Shown one piece after another: positions 29,801-35,986 of a stretch of 64,000 nucleotides of DNA. Position numbers and translations under genes: made by a program. The notes beneath the pieces were generated by a model, which worked only from the letters and a program-made list of their open reading frames with translations, was not told the origin of the DNA and made no database searches. The stretch is from Hungatella sp. Its GTDB lineage: Bacteria; Bacillota; Clostridia; Lachnospirales; Lachnospiraceae. Numbering within the stretch: position 1 is the stretch's first letter; each line of letters opens with the position of its first letter. The stretch is from assembly GCA_009712635.1 (NCBI GenBank), contig WASS01000020.1, positions 124,001 through 188,000 on the forward strand. The letters are read 5' to 3'.

Positions 29801-31918
29801 CTGATTTATGAATTTACGAAGGAAGGAGAGAGGGTACAGATCCCAGCAAAACTTTTAATACCTGGGAAACAATATATCGTACAAGAGGTCAGTTCTCCTG
29901 ATGGATACGCTTATGAAAAAAATATTAAATTTACAGCAGAAGACAGCGGAACTTCTGAAACCATTATCATGGAGGATCAGAAGACTGAAGTGAATATTTT
30001 AAAAACGGATGCAGAATCAGGAGTAATATTAAGTGGAGGGCTGTTCACTATCAGGGAAAAGGATACTGGCATATTGATTAAAGAATTTACACCAACAGGA
30101 GAACCAGCCATTTTTACAGGGCTTTTAATCGCCGGCAGAACTTATGAACTTTCTGAGAAAGAGCCTCCTGCGGGGTATTCCTGCAGTGGAAGCGTTACAT
30201 TTACTGTGCCAGAAAAAGCGGAAACATTAACCGTCACTATGAAAGATCAAAAAACGGAAGTAGAAATTCAAAAACTAGCCAAGTCTCTGACGGAGAGCAC
30301 TCCTTCTGAAACAGCACGTTCTCTATCCGGAAGCACGCTTCAGATCCTAAATGAGGACAAAACAGCTGCAAAGGCTATACGTGATGGAAATGGTATAACA
30401 GCCGGTGAGGATTTAATCTTCACAACAGGAAACCAATTTGAAGTATTAAAAGGGCAGCTGATTGCTGGAAAAAACTACTGGCTTCACGAATTGAGACCAA
30501 CAGACGGTTATGCTTATGCAAAAGATGTGGCATTTACAATAAGTTTAAGTGGGCAAAGGAATACTGTGGTTATGATTAATAACCCGACCCATGTGATTCT
30601 TTCTAAAAAGACAATTACGGGCAGCGAAGAACTTCCTGGAAATTATCTGAGTGTAATAGATTATGAAGGAATACGGATAGATGAGTGGATGACTGGGGAG
30701 CAGCCCCATGAAATTATTGGAAAACTAATAGCCGGAGAAACTTACCGTTTTACTGAAAAAAAGCCAGCAGATGGATATGCCTGTGCAGAAGATATTACCT
30801 TTACTGTAAGCAAGACGGGAAGTGTTGATCAGGTTGAAATTAAAAATGATCAAACTAAAATACGTATAAGAAAAGTGAATTCATCAGGTCAGATTTTAAA
30901 GGGTGCCACGTTACAGATATTGGATCAGCAAAAAAATATAGTTATACCAGACTTTGTATCAACAGATGAACCGATAGATATCACAGGTAAATTACAAGTA
31001 GAAAGAAGTTATTATCTCCATGAGGTAAGTGCACCAGATGGATATCTTCTGGCCTCAGATGTAGCATTCACTGTACCAAAAGGCGCAAAAATCCTGGAGG
31101 TTACAATGCTGGATATAGAAAAACCGCATACTGGCCCGAATAAAATGAATATCAGGAAGTTTGATGCAAAAACAGGGAATGGTATTGAGGACGTGGAATT
31201 TTCCATTTATCAGTCAAATGGTAAGCTGCATCTGGTAGTAAAAACGGATAAGGATGGGTATGCTGACTTTGCCATACCGGAAAATGGTACCTATAACTAT
31301 AAAGAGACGAAAACAGCTCCTGGTTATCTTGCAACAGACCATACATATACCTTTACGATTCAGAATGGTGATATATCAGAAAACAGCACTTTATCAGTTG
31401 TTAATTACCTTTCACCAGAAGTGATAATTAAAAAGGCTGATGCTGAAACAATGAAAAGATTAGCTGGAGCAAAACTGGAGATTAGAAATGAAGCTGGAGA
31501 ACCCGTATTTAATGGGATAACAGATGGTAACGGTATAATGCTATACCATCCCACTCGTTCTGGAAAATATACGGTACATGAGGTAAAAGCCCCAGCGGGG
31601 TATCATAAGACTGATTCTTATTTGACTATTTACGTAACTGATGACGGAGTGGTAACAGGAGATTTTATTATGTTTAACAATTTGGAAAAGGGTAGGAAGA
31701 AAGGTATCATAACTGCAAAATATCAATCTGACTTAAAAGGTTTTGGGATTACCAGCCGGAAGGGAAAAGGATTTTGGAACTGGCTGAGCAGCATGCCTAA
31801 AACTGGTGATGAAGGTATAAGTGGTGGAACATTCTTTTATATCTGGTTCGCAGGAGTCGTGCTTGGAATTTATATGATAAGTAAAAGATACAATAATAAG
31901 AAAAAAATAAAAAAATAA
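17849..31918 (+). CDS. Giant sortase-anchored SpaA/CnaB-repeat adhesin (4689 aa)
   Basis: One uninterrupted 14-kb reading frame. A signal sequence lies at about 14-35. The N-terminal region has YFFCMNQG and AWSKG patterns that may be a divergent thioester-type head (weak). A very acidic segment lies near 425-470. Many SpaA/CnaB modules follow, recognisable by a start like VEITKTDA / EINKIASDTN / NILKTDAESG and an end like GTYYITEITPPA or GKYTVHEVKAPAGY, at about 800, 2130, 2325, 2825, 2970, 3220, 3340, 3450, 3955, 4045, 4135, 4250, 4335, 4430 and 4525. A DUF11-like module (about 3675) and a pilin FctA-like module (about 3795) interrupt them. The C-terminus has MPKTG (4649-4653), a hydrophobic helix and a KKKIKK tail, the sortase anchor layout. 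No sortase gene is in the window. Start 17849 or 17852 (both ATG), after AAGGAG. Confidence 0.93.
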   Translation: MMITYWKKGTKLNQKIAALLAIVLLLMPVFTYLPPGMFDSWGFGLKFVSSGQAGHPYLIGQAPGDKGENYFFCMNQGASAHSNYDYSKVNADIDYNNGTIEQKRMFWAYIGAFGSYDRNTALATQFGNRRVAPEVGREVAWSKGKSNGGSAWVENMANDGFMSLENVPEGCKSPKDILDLISKHNTSGQAMYINNLRSGPGQIDTKKLYELTGLKDWETFKKYCKITEVTPGMVINTEGQNLSWSFPNAPAGQKPSEAVMKISYDPTVFRVLEVTGSLEYFQCNVPGSQQLYRAKGNVKEKTCEFFLTTKYSANAPTPTPGDGEVSLKVYQHDETFESNYKVELEKKDYETGNFLQGSTWQVLEQFDDSQLSNDETDGGIIEDNMREDPTTWQDWMVFDDDLVTDASGRISHKDTRLYDFSHAYCNGHPIPPEPEIEEPEEGEGEEGEGSDEADEAAEEYERLMEEWQAGVDACEARAAASGGTFHHWECGSEEEPSEEEAFEASGCKAARDAAYETFINLEYDYTFRETKPRDGYIIHDPGHPDDVPIEIITTAASEAERSTKWKSSSNADIRVTGYVRNMTKGSSVDLQSFAVQSLTNRADFESEDLDLISENKMLLTDSENLIASPSESSEDSEQNGDLILKETYDLPLGERIINKLFKFIGLPTAFAEEKEITVKLIAKDNEELFDDEFDETEFEENEEDFLDESIDDDDESTPSQAKKNFVNFSLRSSLATDSEASISEEKRATRRISLSAAEDTDEEPVMTTALSLKAFSGDFEGGEIDSQPEVDKGPDNHIAHTFKVYDHRVPGQVHFNKKDMELRAGETEKYDSYGDTQGDATLEGAVYGLFAADDIYGPDTQRDENGNISSGIGVVFDANDLVAVATTDKNGEGSFLTITEKPHSFYNYKTGKIEYTGKNYLENLYVKDGYEKAQPQEERGRIYKDNKSMNGDSWIGRPLILGNYYIKELTRSEGYELSITGKDMEVTNAVPGTRETYGETPDSRTAPVGSAWITKQLYNAVTFPEGNAAYGNKENLLLLETKSKDATNGYNVVLDGIPEGADIYINNVSLKPVVIQQVDGGKWVDSKDAPYYHTAESQSVYKRDINGNMIEKPGVSATVKVPYEAAGIEADKLPTESTAVASDPARFAGAFTNSESNVKYVKAELEQMMRDSLQMETPKDSDYSTINTPVYDQKRTVNGKTVYGKPEIVLVIDNVTTNQSVIEAILNYYINEKVFTYGGLQKIEYSGGKAIVTIVAGMTPARTLLYQTNSSGDVVAAYLTKLNTTYGRYVIRKYTGDELNAAKVEDTGKYIINVTSDFEVGDDGIPTDKTIYPTDSERYLHYAAGETLYDYWYLNGDTYVGHAPVTRKVWEPNYKEVTVNEENVSSSKIPKVSSMEEVTDQTGSTHYYYDQVAKQYTIHVGSNDMDLRGVKSGNFTIALKNGKREVTNEDINRIGSNNVWGYAAGSSISNAEYVIRVSGAGAGAFTSADFDNNKTFIKNQRLISNGYHDLIEDGNTRETPTPIQERIIGQQIKVTKAIDETSYENTNSYGVAHDDWFTRTFGGHFGRNTVARKMDNFRFKVYLKSNMERLYRDNDGTVVWQDRFGNEINVTDQNEKFPALVNKVYTKVQHLTSPLYKDSQDAVVSNDSLYSYTNGFINESQNNGYTSVLETISVKADSGSEARNISVYNYEKCFDAINVANADKWDHTENSSTSFKPFALIKKFLFGTGGAENQYPAGHNNAEIKNEINTSDIAADNALHSDNVRQFAINWYLDDEVAKLVKKNQSEETESAAGKSVYSDEVYDKALSEAIKKAENYLKPFLSYDIDRIYSVKWDSAQEGGADKDLSTLSADTLFGDIAGNSDGYYFATSKYLPYGTYVVAEQQPKYSNLGDLKNKHYQIDKPREVSLPSVYAGYNGSQATPEVTNNYYNYSAGTAQPEMERKYKIRFNEESVNIIKGRNADGDFEVYKYGMDIDNIRNAISGTGSGNYFALSQNEFKSYKNYYNEQDDRLSGNVAYYLSEGLSGRDAVSKYYRFSSVAENKGIANDVPFPGVTITESNGAAIQYKDNVTTMQGAQIAYDGKYAPMFVPWTVVASDNAVTEVADSAPSPNGESSYKGFGYMKFHNTFYKARLRIEKLDSETGENILHDGALFALYAASREEGANTDGKVKFYETDTWIEGSKEFLEAMGAAEIVQSGEIYSGLVPAGTPICEEGEQVVLSDKEGRRTGQFEAFTTMRDGLQAQEGNLASTSYQDQNTGYLVTPQPLGAGTYVLCEIRPPAGYVRTKPVAIEIYSDQTTYYQDGKRDERVAAAIYENKVLDEDTARIYVGNTPIRLEVSKIKDSASSVTYQTETRVEGTELDLKQRYGAENLEFGYKNGTYLGYAWFKGTLESLQARKEAGENIELVYLNGVFAGYGLVSKPLDTADDKNRYAAGARMALYDAIAIKENGDSGDYGYDGVEVVRDRNNNVQSVKVKKGYAGSTVEFINKQDQAGSLSGGTGEGTWAYETIDREDTDILFYSLADLTVTETGADGAVYGYDRNSNKVSVKNRESIFVLKAGKPVFELEGGDLTKIRYIKADKLLALPSETILYHLDPEGNRDAFVNPTTGMAYAKEGDKLLVWPVKISQNKTGAVIAREKIKTFRTAAVNADTDQEYTTGAYQGKTFQKSMNPVLNDHGLPEYYQKSEETYKKGDPIYDIDGDYVRYKYDDLLEAYNRAAYRINNHSGRDAIGSEEDITDDPGLYHRQGEAWVMENTWITGEKYPNDPFKMDMAVGQADMLKRVIPGTYIMEEVKAPSGYKKGFPQGITVKETKEVQTIGMEDPKIKVEITKTDAASQYRIPVISDYQDGLVVTEPKGAYSYKQITGAHLALYNAKKIYTTDSSTYPKGYYMVKTESKPAEWTVENTTDNAPVRIVADWITDGKAKYFEGIPAGDYILEESEAASGYVRTSMEINVKAAGDVQTINVTNDHTKLEVYKYYLDSKGVKTLLPNDHAAGLALYEAKTDQDGNILTEGVKPQYDESKKVDQWTTDDLTEYTELTEKSTKLADRIKGFLGLANNKSSFLTDFEAAYREKGEGLTYLTWYTKDGERSAKRTENISTEKGESRSQIWTTDTGAAIRITIYRNVTNGSLDPDGKLPLNFEYQFNFKENNGIKSYDTLEGLHRLDYLPLNAEKDGKKIDSYVLVEVKVPDGFEQADPKAIVLTETGNVQRVSLQNEEKYINVLKVVKDGINQYAAEGAKLALYRADEAGNFIKDETYFIESWISGSDGCYTKEDQFNDKIIEGFQVGDLKPHRISKVEYGTYYITEITPPAYMQKADPMKIEVGAEKIPVYRIINQPTIGTLEINKIASDTNECLEEARFKIVNRDTGAVWYMTTGTEGSAVLKGLPVGSIQTNGTIKAYTYTVEEISPPDFYQITEKIKKFQFDGTENASEVLYHYEVYNAPTKILFKKTNFDNGMAVEGAEIAVYKAVAVNGGYEKNGEAIATAVSGPNGFTLTKKLSARQVYIMEELKAPAGYILSAPVIFTINQSGTGILNVSNNFSVLKLASENGTIEALTITGRVPVKTYLTLKDLDTGTELPAFMGTGSGLILTANDGITDGHLYQITEYTRYSDGQTEKSGKETRRIYLDEQGAYSLPSRTYLDTRQELTDSEGNVLADWIVSDNTHDYTITNPITKESPIAKVTSSVGGGHSAVKVGSVMKYTISYTNPYSCPADIKVKAILQEGLDYLRSTSYGVELNGTVTWNITNVAAHESGTVDVVTIVSGENGTEAKANFITTVGAVTKSTNLWNPIVPDGSISIINKLTGTGKSQTDTFTYHVKFTDQAGTALIGYQAFAGSKTGRIKGEGNITLTGDEFITFSGLPYGTRYEITNVGVDGYELGEKIVTGEIQKDFQSEVFENNRNDESIREILTAGGSYKLMETTSYSDGNSVISGAYRFEVNALGMVDNVDMEDRTVQLYFSKIDRDTGKELTGGSYQLIDAETKKLIYEFTKEGERVQIPAKLLIPGKQYIVQEVSSPDGYAYEKNIKFTAEDSGTSETIIMEDQKTEVNILKTDAESGVILSGGLFTIREKDTGILIKEFTPTGEPAIFTGLLIAGRTYELSEKEPPAGYSCSGSVTFTVPEKAETLTVTMKDQKTEVEIQKLAKSLTESTPSETARSLSGSTLQILNEDKTAAKAIRDGNGITAGEDLIFTTGNQFEVLKGQLIAGKNYWLHELRPTDGYAYAKDVAFTISLSGQRNTVVMINNPTHVILSKKTITGSEELPGNYLSVIDYEGIRIDEWMTGEQPHEIIGKLIAGETYRFTEKKPADGYACAEDITFTVSKTGSVDQVEIKNDQTKIRIRKVNSSGQILKGATLQILDQQKNIVIPDFVSTDEPIDITGKLQVERSYYLHEVSAPDGYLLASDVAFTVPKGAKILEVTMLDIEKPHTGPNKMNIRKFDAKTGNGIEDVEFSIYQSNGKLHLVVKTDKDGYADFAIPENGTYNYKETKTAPGYLATDHTYTFTIQNGDISENSTLSVVNYLSPEVIIKKADAETMKRLAGAKLEIRNEAGEPVFNGITDGNGIMLYHPTRSGKYTVHEVKAPAGYHKTDSYLTIYVTDDGVVTGDFIMFNNLEKGRKKGIITAKYQSDLKGFGITSRKGKGFWNWLSSMPKTGDEGISGGTFFYIWFAGVVLGIYMISKRYNNKKKIKK

Positions 31919-31955
31919 AAGCATAAGCAGATCTTGTTTAAATTCCGTATATAAA

Positions 31956-31984
31956 TTGTATCAAATAAAATTTTGTGGTAAAAT
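31956..31984 (+). promoter_or_regulatory. Promoter of the 119-aa protein gene
   Basis: TTGTAT (31956-31961) and TAAAAT (31979-31984) with 17-bp spacing; the start codon is at 32018 behind AAGGAGGATC. Confidence 0.55.
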
Positions 31985-32017
31985 AAATCAAAATCCATAA
32001 GAAGGAGGATCATCGTA

Positions 32018-32377
32018 ATGAAAAAAGAAGTATTAAATTATGTAGTTGAAAAATCACATGAATTAATCAATGCACCATCCTGCAGCAAGGAAGCAAAAGC
32101 TGCCGCACAGACATGGCTGGATGCAATTGGGACAGAAGAGGAAGCGGCTGAAACAAAAAGATACATAAAAGAACTGGAGGCGGATATTTTACCCATTGAT
32201 GCCTTAATTGGTTTTGCAGAATCTGATCATGGGATTCAGGTTTTTGGTGAGGATACCGCAAAGAATATTGCAGGTCATGCAAAAAAAATCAAGTCAGAAG
32301 GCGCAATCTATTGTGACTGCCCGGCTTGCTCAGCGGCTACAGCTATAGTTGAAAAGAAAGAACTTATTGTAGAATAA
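32018..32377 (+). CDS. Conserved small protein with CDCPAC motif (119 aa)
   Basis: Soluble, helical protein (LNYVVEKSHELINAPSCSKEAKAAAQTWLDA) with a late C-X-C-X2-C motif (YCDCPACSAATAIVEKK) that could bind a metal. Similar short proteins occur in Clostridia, and I have the impression that some are loosely labelled as chaperone-like, but I see no Hsp90 domain. It has its own promoter and a very strong ribosome site (AGAAGGAGGATCATCGTA), suggesting high expression. Last host gene before the prophage boundary. Confidence 0.65.
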   Translation: MKKEVLNYVVEKSHELINAPSCSKEAKAAAQTWLDAIGTEEEAAETKRYIKELEADILPIDALIGFAESDHGIQVFGEDTAKNIAGHAKKIKSEGAIYCDCPACSAATAIVEKKELIVE

Positions 32378-32419
32378 GTTAGATTAAGGATCTAAATTTA
32401 AATCACTTAAAGTGTTAAG

Positions 32420-32506
32420 AAAAAACCTCGCGGATTGAATGCCACCAGCAAGCTATACTTTTTTGTTTGGCTTATTGGAAATCACATTAAATACGGGAGG
32501 TTTTTT
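32420..32506 (+). terminator. Long-loop terminator-like structure
   Basis: AAAAAACCTC (32420-32429) pairs with GAGGTTTTTT (32497-32506) across a 67-nt region that can itself fold (GCCA ... TGGC). It lies after the 119-aa gene. Confidence 0.45.
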
Positions 32507-32621
32507 ATTATCCTGGCATAAACACATTTTACAATTTTTATGAAAGATTATTTGTAATGGAAATGTGCATCTAAGATTTATATTAGTAAAAATTCATGAG
32601 CTGACAGAATTAATTAATATA

Positions 32622-32647
32622 AAAAAACCCCGTAACCACGAGGTTTT
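32622..32647 (-). terminator. Terminator of the disrupted tRNA gene
   Basis: On the - strand, AAAACCTCGT-GGTT-ACGGGGTTTT is followed by T residues, directly after the tRNA 3' fragment. It is the original host terminator of the integration-target tRNA. Confidence 0.75.
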
Positions 32648-32652
32648 CTAAC

Positions 32653-32696
32653 AGCTTCCGGGGGGACTCGAACCCCCGACCCACGCATTACGAATC
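32653..32696 (-). other. tRNA 3' fragment (anticodon CGT, Thr): left prophage attachment site
   Basis: On the - strand this reads anticodon loop TTCGTAA, 3' anticodon stem TGCGT, variable GGGTC, T arm GGGGG-TTCGAGT-CCCCC, acceptor CGGAAGC and discriminator T. The 5' anticodon stem does not continue: beyond 32696 the sequence no longer pairs. This is the usual outcome of tyrosine-integrase insertion into the 3' part of a tRNA. The integrase gene lies 150 bp away. The restored tRNA gene should be at the other prophage end, outside this window. Confidence 0.78.
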
Positions 32697-32846
32697 AAAA
32701 AAATGGGGTTTTGTGCTGTTTGGTATTTTTAGGAGATGTCGATTTTTCCTAGGTTTTATAAGGGTTTTCGTTGGGTATCGTTTGTTTATCAAAAGTGTCG
32801 TTTTGCAACTTTGTTAGTCAAACGTTAGTCAAATGTTAGTCAAAAA

Positions 32847-34187
32847 TCATTCGATTTTCCGGACAGAATCGAGTAGGGCAGTCTGCATAATATTGGCAGC
32901 TTCGGTATTCTTGCTGCGGAAGAAATACGAATAAATATTAAGGGTAGTAGTAGGGTCTTTATGACCGAGAACACCCGCCACGGATTGCGGATCAAGATTA
33001 TTTGAAATCAGGATTGCTGCAGCTGTATGTCTCAGATCGTGCATGGTCGCCTTGTCTGGTATCTTCTGTGTTTCGTCTTCGGCTACATTATCATTAAAAA
33101 TACGAATTATTCTTTTGAACTCGTGATATGGACTTGATAGATTCATTTGTTTTCCATTTGATTGAGTAAAGATAAAATTATTATCAAAATCTTTACCTTT
33201 ATACCCTTGCCAGCTGTCACCCAGCTCCAGAGATTCTTTTTGTTGTTGAACTTTTAGTTTTTTGGCCATTTCCATAACTATAGGCGGCACGATGTTAGAA
33301 CGGGAAGAGTGGGTCTTTGTATCCTTCTGGTATGTTTCTCCATTTACATAGGCAGTTGAATTCTCTATTAAAATTTCACATTTCTCAAAATCAAGGTGTT
33401 TCCATGTAAGTGCTGCATTTTCACCGCGGCGATCACCTGTGAATAGGGCAATGTAAAAAAATACTCTCCATTTTAGTGGTAAGCGCCATTCCTGGGCGTA
33501 TTCTGGAACATGATAAGACTTCCCGGTATCATCTTTTCGATCATGGGCTTTCCGTTTTATCTGAATAGGATTATCCAGAGCCCACAGAAACCACTTTGTC
33601 TGCTCGATGGTAAAACAATTCACCTTATACTCCTTCTTGGCTTTACGCCCCTGTTTCTGCTTTCCAGAATAGATTATAGGATTAATTGTTATATAGGCCT
33701 CTCCGACAGCAAAACTCATCATAGCACTGATAATGGCCAGATCCTTGGAAATGGTTCCTTCTGATAGTCCACCTTTTTTACCATCTTGGCGTGCACCATC
33801 TTTTCGGAGTGATTCTGAGTAATCTTTTAGCAACCGGGCATTCACATCTTTTATTTTGACATGCCCGATTCGTGGAAGAATGCGAAGTTCTAATTTGCGC
33901 TTGTAATCATGATAGGTGGTCATTTCCAGAACAGGAGGAGCCATGTCTTTAAGATAGGGGACGGATAGATCCAGAAGAGTCATGCGTTCACCCTTTACAT
34001 TCTTGCCGGCTTTAACGTCTCTTTCAAAGTCTACAACGAATTCATTTAGGGCTTTTTCTATCTGGCGTTTGGTCATGCCTGGTTCTGGCGTATAGGTATC
34101 TGTTTCTATTATTTGAGAACCATCAGAACGTCGGCCGTTGCTGACCGTAATCTGATAGGAATCTCCACGTTTTCTTATGCTTGCCAT
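32847..34187 (-). CDS. int: Phage tyrosine integrase
   Basis: Catalyses site-specific integration and excision at the tRNA site next to it. The 446 aa comprise an N-terminal Arm-binding domain (MASIRKRGDSYQITVS), a core-binding SAM-like domain, and a catalytic domain with Arg in TGDRRGENAALTW, HDLRHTAAAI, LGHKDPTTT and a Tyr in TLNIYSYF. I chose the ATG at 34187, which has GAAAGGAAAGATACC upstream and the conserved family start; an in-frame ATG at 34238 would add 17 residues. It is transcribed toward the attachment site, as is typical. Confidence 0.94.
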   Translation of the reverse strand: MASIRKRGDSYQITVSNGRRSDGSQIIETDTYTPEPGMTKRQIEKALNEFVVDFERDVKAGKNVKGERMTLLDLSVPYLKDMAPPVLEMTTYHDYKRKLELRILPRIGHVKIKDVNARLLKDYSESLRKDGARQDGKKGGLSEGTISKDLAIISAMMSFAVGEAYITINPIIYSGKQKQGRKAKKEYKVNCFTIEQTKWFLWALDNPIQIKRKAHDRKDDTGKSYHVPEYAQEWRLPLKWRVFFYIALFTGDRRGENAALTWKHLDFEKCEILIENSTAYVNGETYQKDTKTHSSRSNIVPPIVMEMAKKLKVQQQKESLELGDSWQGYKGKDFDNNFIFTQSNGKQMNLSSPYHEFKRIIRIFNDNVAEDETQKIPDKATMHDLRHTAAAILISNNLDPQSVAGVLGHKDPTTTLNIYSYFFRSKNTEAANIMQTALLDSVRKIE

Positions 34188-34233
34188 GGTATCTTTCCTT
34201 TCTTTATGTAACATTCGAACACCTGTTTTAGGG

Positions 34234-34262
34234 TTCACTTAGTAAGGAAAAGATGATATACT
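34234..34262 (+). promoter_or_regulatory. Promoter of a candidate small RNA
   Basis: TTCACT (34234-34239) and TATACT (34257-34262), 17-bp spacing, on the strand opposite to integrase and ImmA. Confidence 0.45.
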
Positions 34263-34267
34263 GATTA

Positions 34268-34355
34268 TGTACATTGGGTGTATATCGTCTTCCCTTGTGG
34301 TTGATAAGTTACATCTATTTGAAAGCCGTTCCGGTTGCAGCCGGGGCGGTTTTTT
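34268..34355 (+). ncRNA. Candidate small RNA between integrase and ImmA genes
   Basis: About 88 nt between the promoter above and an intrinsic terminator: stem CCGTTCCGG-TTGCAG-CCGGGGCGG followed by six T (34326-34355). The terminator points rightward although no + strand gene lies upstream, which is what suggests an RNA gene. No ORF with a ribosome site is seen within it. It is antisense to nothing coding except possible leader sequence of the integrase transcript. Confidence 0.45.
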
Positions 34356-34368
34356 GTAGTTTTTAAAT

Positions 34369-34833
34369 TTAAGCATTATCATTAATTTGTTCGGTAAGTG
34401 TATAGATATTTGAAAAGACCTTTTTCTCTATATAAGATTGTAGTTCCTCTTTCGAGTATTGAAAATAGTTAATCGGCTTAATATGTGGCAGAAGCTCTAA
34501 TGCAAAAATATTTGCTTCATATTCAGTTAAACTGTTTTTATTTCCATCTACTGTAAATAAATTTAGTTCGGTATTTCTATGAAGAAAAATATGGCCTAAT
34601 TCATGAGCACATACTATTTTTTTAGCATATGAGTTTAATGCTGATGATAAATATATTGTTGCATGACCTGTAGGAGATATATCACTAATCCCAGAGAGAC
34701 CTTTTAACGGAATTACGGAAACATTTATATTTAAATTTTTTGATATCAAAAAGGGATCGTAAGTACCACAATATTGATATATTTGCTCAAGAACCTTTTT
34801 GATTAGCCGATATTGTTGTCTTGATAATTCCAT
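34369..34833 (-). CDS. immA: ImmA/IrrE-type metallopeptidase (154 aa)
   Basis: A zinc protease that in ICEBs1-like systems cleaves the linked repressor to trigger induction. It contains the signature CAHELGHIFLHR (HExxH) and a downstream YEANIFALELL glutamate. It begins directly at the end of the repressor gene with AGGAGG inside that gene's 3' end, so the two are co-translated. Length is normal for the short prophage form. By family logic the adjacent repressor is its substrate. Confidence 0.9.
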   Translation of the reverse strand: MELSRQQYRLIKKVLEQIYQYCGTYDPFLISKNLNINVSVIPLKGLSGISDISPTGHATIYLSSALNSYAKKIVCAHELGHIFLHRNTELNLFTVDGNKNSLTEYEANIFALELLPHIKPINYFQYSKEELQSYIEKKVFSNIYTLTEQINDNA

Positions 34834-35772
34834 TTAATCCTCCTGATGGATTTTTTGTTCATATATTTCATTTGCTAAATTAAATATATCTTCATCTGGA
34901 AGTAAACTTTTATCTTTATTAAATGCTGCTAATGTATTCCTGGATTTTAGAAATGCTACAGCATCAGCGAGATTGCTAAAATGTGAATTTCTTGTACATG
35001 ATTGTTCATCTAAAGACCTTATGCTATCATCAGTATTTTTAGTATTGAGTTCCATTGCTTTATCAGTAAGTTTTGCTTTCTTATCATAATAAGAGGGGTT
35101 ACTGATAGTGGAAGTTTTTTCACCATTGCTCAGATTTGGTTTAAATATAAAATTACTTTTGTTTTTATCTGAAGGAGTTTTATTGCTTTCGTATTCGAAT
35201 TCTAAAGTTAATATCCAATTGGGTAAATTCTGTAGCCATTTGCTGGCGCTATCGATATATGAATCAATAGTTTGCTTAATAAAGATTTGATGAATATCTT
35301 CTGTTGCTATGTCTGAATTCCGTCCCTTGTAAAAATTAATGATTTCTTCTTTATTTTTTTTCCAATCAGACTGTGCATAAGCTGTTTTCTCTATGATTTC
35401 TTTATAGCGACCTAACAATTCATCAAAATGGGCTCGTAAAATAACTGTTTCATATTCTTCAAGTAATTTGTCTTCAGTCCAAAACATTACCCCTTTATAA
35501 TTCATCTCGCATAAATTAGTGTGAAACTTATACTCTTCGCTATGATAATCTTCTTCTTTTTTTTCAATTAAGTCAGATTTTTCCACATGAAAGTATTTTG
35601 CCAACATTTCGACCTTATCCATTCTAGGCAGTCTCGTTCCATTGCACCATGTTGATACAGCAGATTTATTAAAACTGAGATCATTAACTATATCATTCTG
35701 AGTTTTGTTGTTTAAAAGTAATAGATTATTTAAGTTATTTGAAAAAATTTTTTTGTAATCAAATGAATCCAT
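34834..35772 (-). CDS. Phage lysogeny repressor, XRE HTH
   Basis: 312 aa with an N-terminal Cro/C1 HTH (about 8-65: LLLLNNKTQNDIVNDLSFNKSAVSTWCNGTRLP) and a long C-terminal region without a recognisable peptidase site. Its repressor activity is therefore probably removed by the coupled ImmA protease rather than by self-cleavage. The divergent Cro-like gene lies 214 bp away, with shared operator sites between them (TAC-N5-GTA). The start at 35772 has GAAAGGAGGCGC upstream. Confidence 0.85.
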   Translation of the reverse strand: MDSFDYKKIFSNNLNNLLLLNNKTQNDIVNDLSFNKSAVSTWCNGTRLPRMDKVEMLAKYFHVEKSDLIEKKEEDYHSEEYKFHTNLCEMNYKGVMFWTEDKLLEEYETVILRAHFDELLGRYKEIIEKTAYAQSDWKKNKEEIINFYKGRNSDIATEDIHQIFIKQTIDSYIDSASKWLQNLPNWILTLEFEYESNKTPSDKNKSNFIFKPNLSNGEKTSTISNPSYYDKKAKLTDKAMELNTKNTDDSIRSLDEQSCTRNSHFSNLADAVAFLKSRNTLAAFNKDKSLLPDEDIFNLANEIYEQKIHQED

Positions 35773-35794
35773 AAGCGCCTCCTTTCTTTCTTGT

Positions 35795-35941
35795 ATTATA
35801 ACATTTTGTAAATAAAATACAATACTTTATGTTGAATTATTCTACTTTTAGTAAAAATAAACAAAATGTAGAGGTATAAAATAAAATATTGCTATATACT
35901 CTACAAAAAGTATTGACAGTTTACAAAAAGTAGAATATAAT
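35795..35941. promoter_or_regulatory. Divergent lysogeny promoters with repeated operators
   Basis: Rightward promoter TTGACA (35913-35918) and TATAAT (35936-35941), 17-bp spacing. Leftward -10 TATAAT at 35795-35800 with a TTGTAT -35 (16-bp spacing). Operator-like sites: TACTTTTAGTA (35843-35853), TACAAAAAGTA (35902-35912 and 35922-35932, centres 20 bp apart and flanking the rightward -35) and a half-like ACATTTTGTA (35801-35810) within the leftward promoter. A further TACTAAAAGTA lies at 36181-36191. Confidence 0.78.
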
Positions 35942-35986
35942 CGCATTATAGAAATCGAAATCAAATATAACAAGGAGGACTAAATT

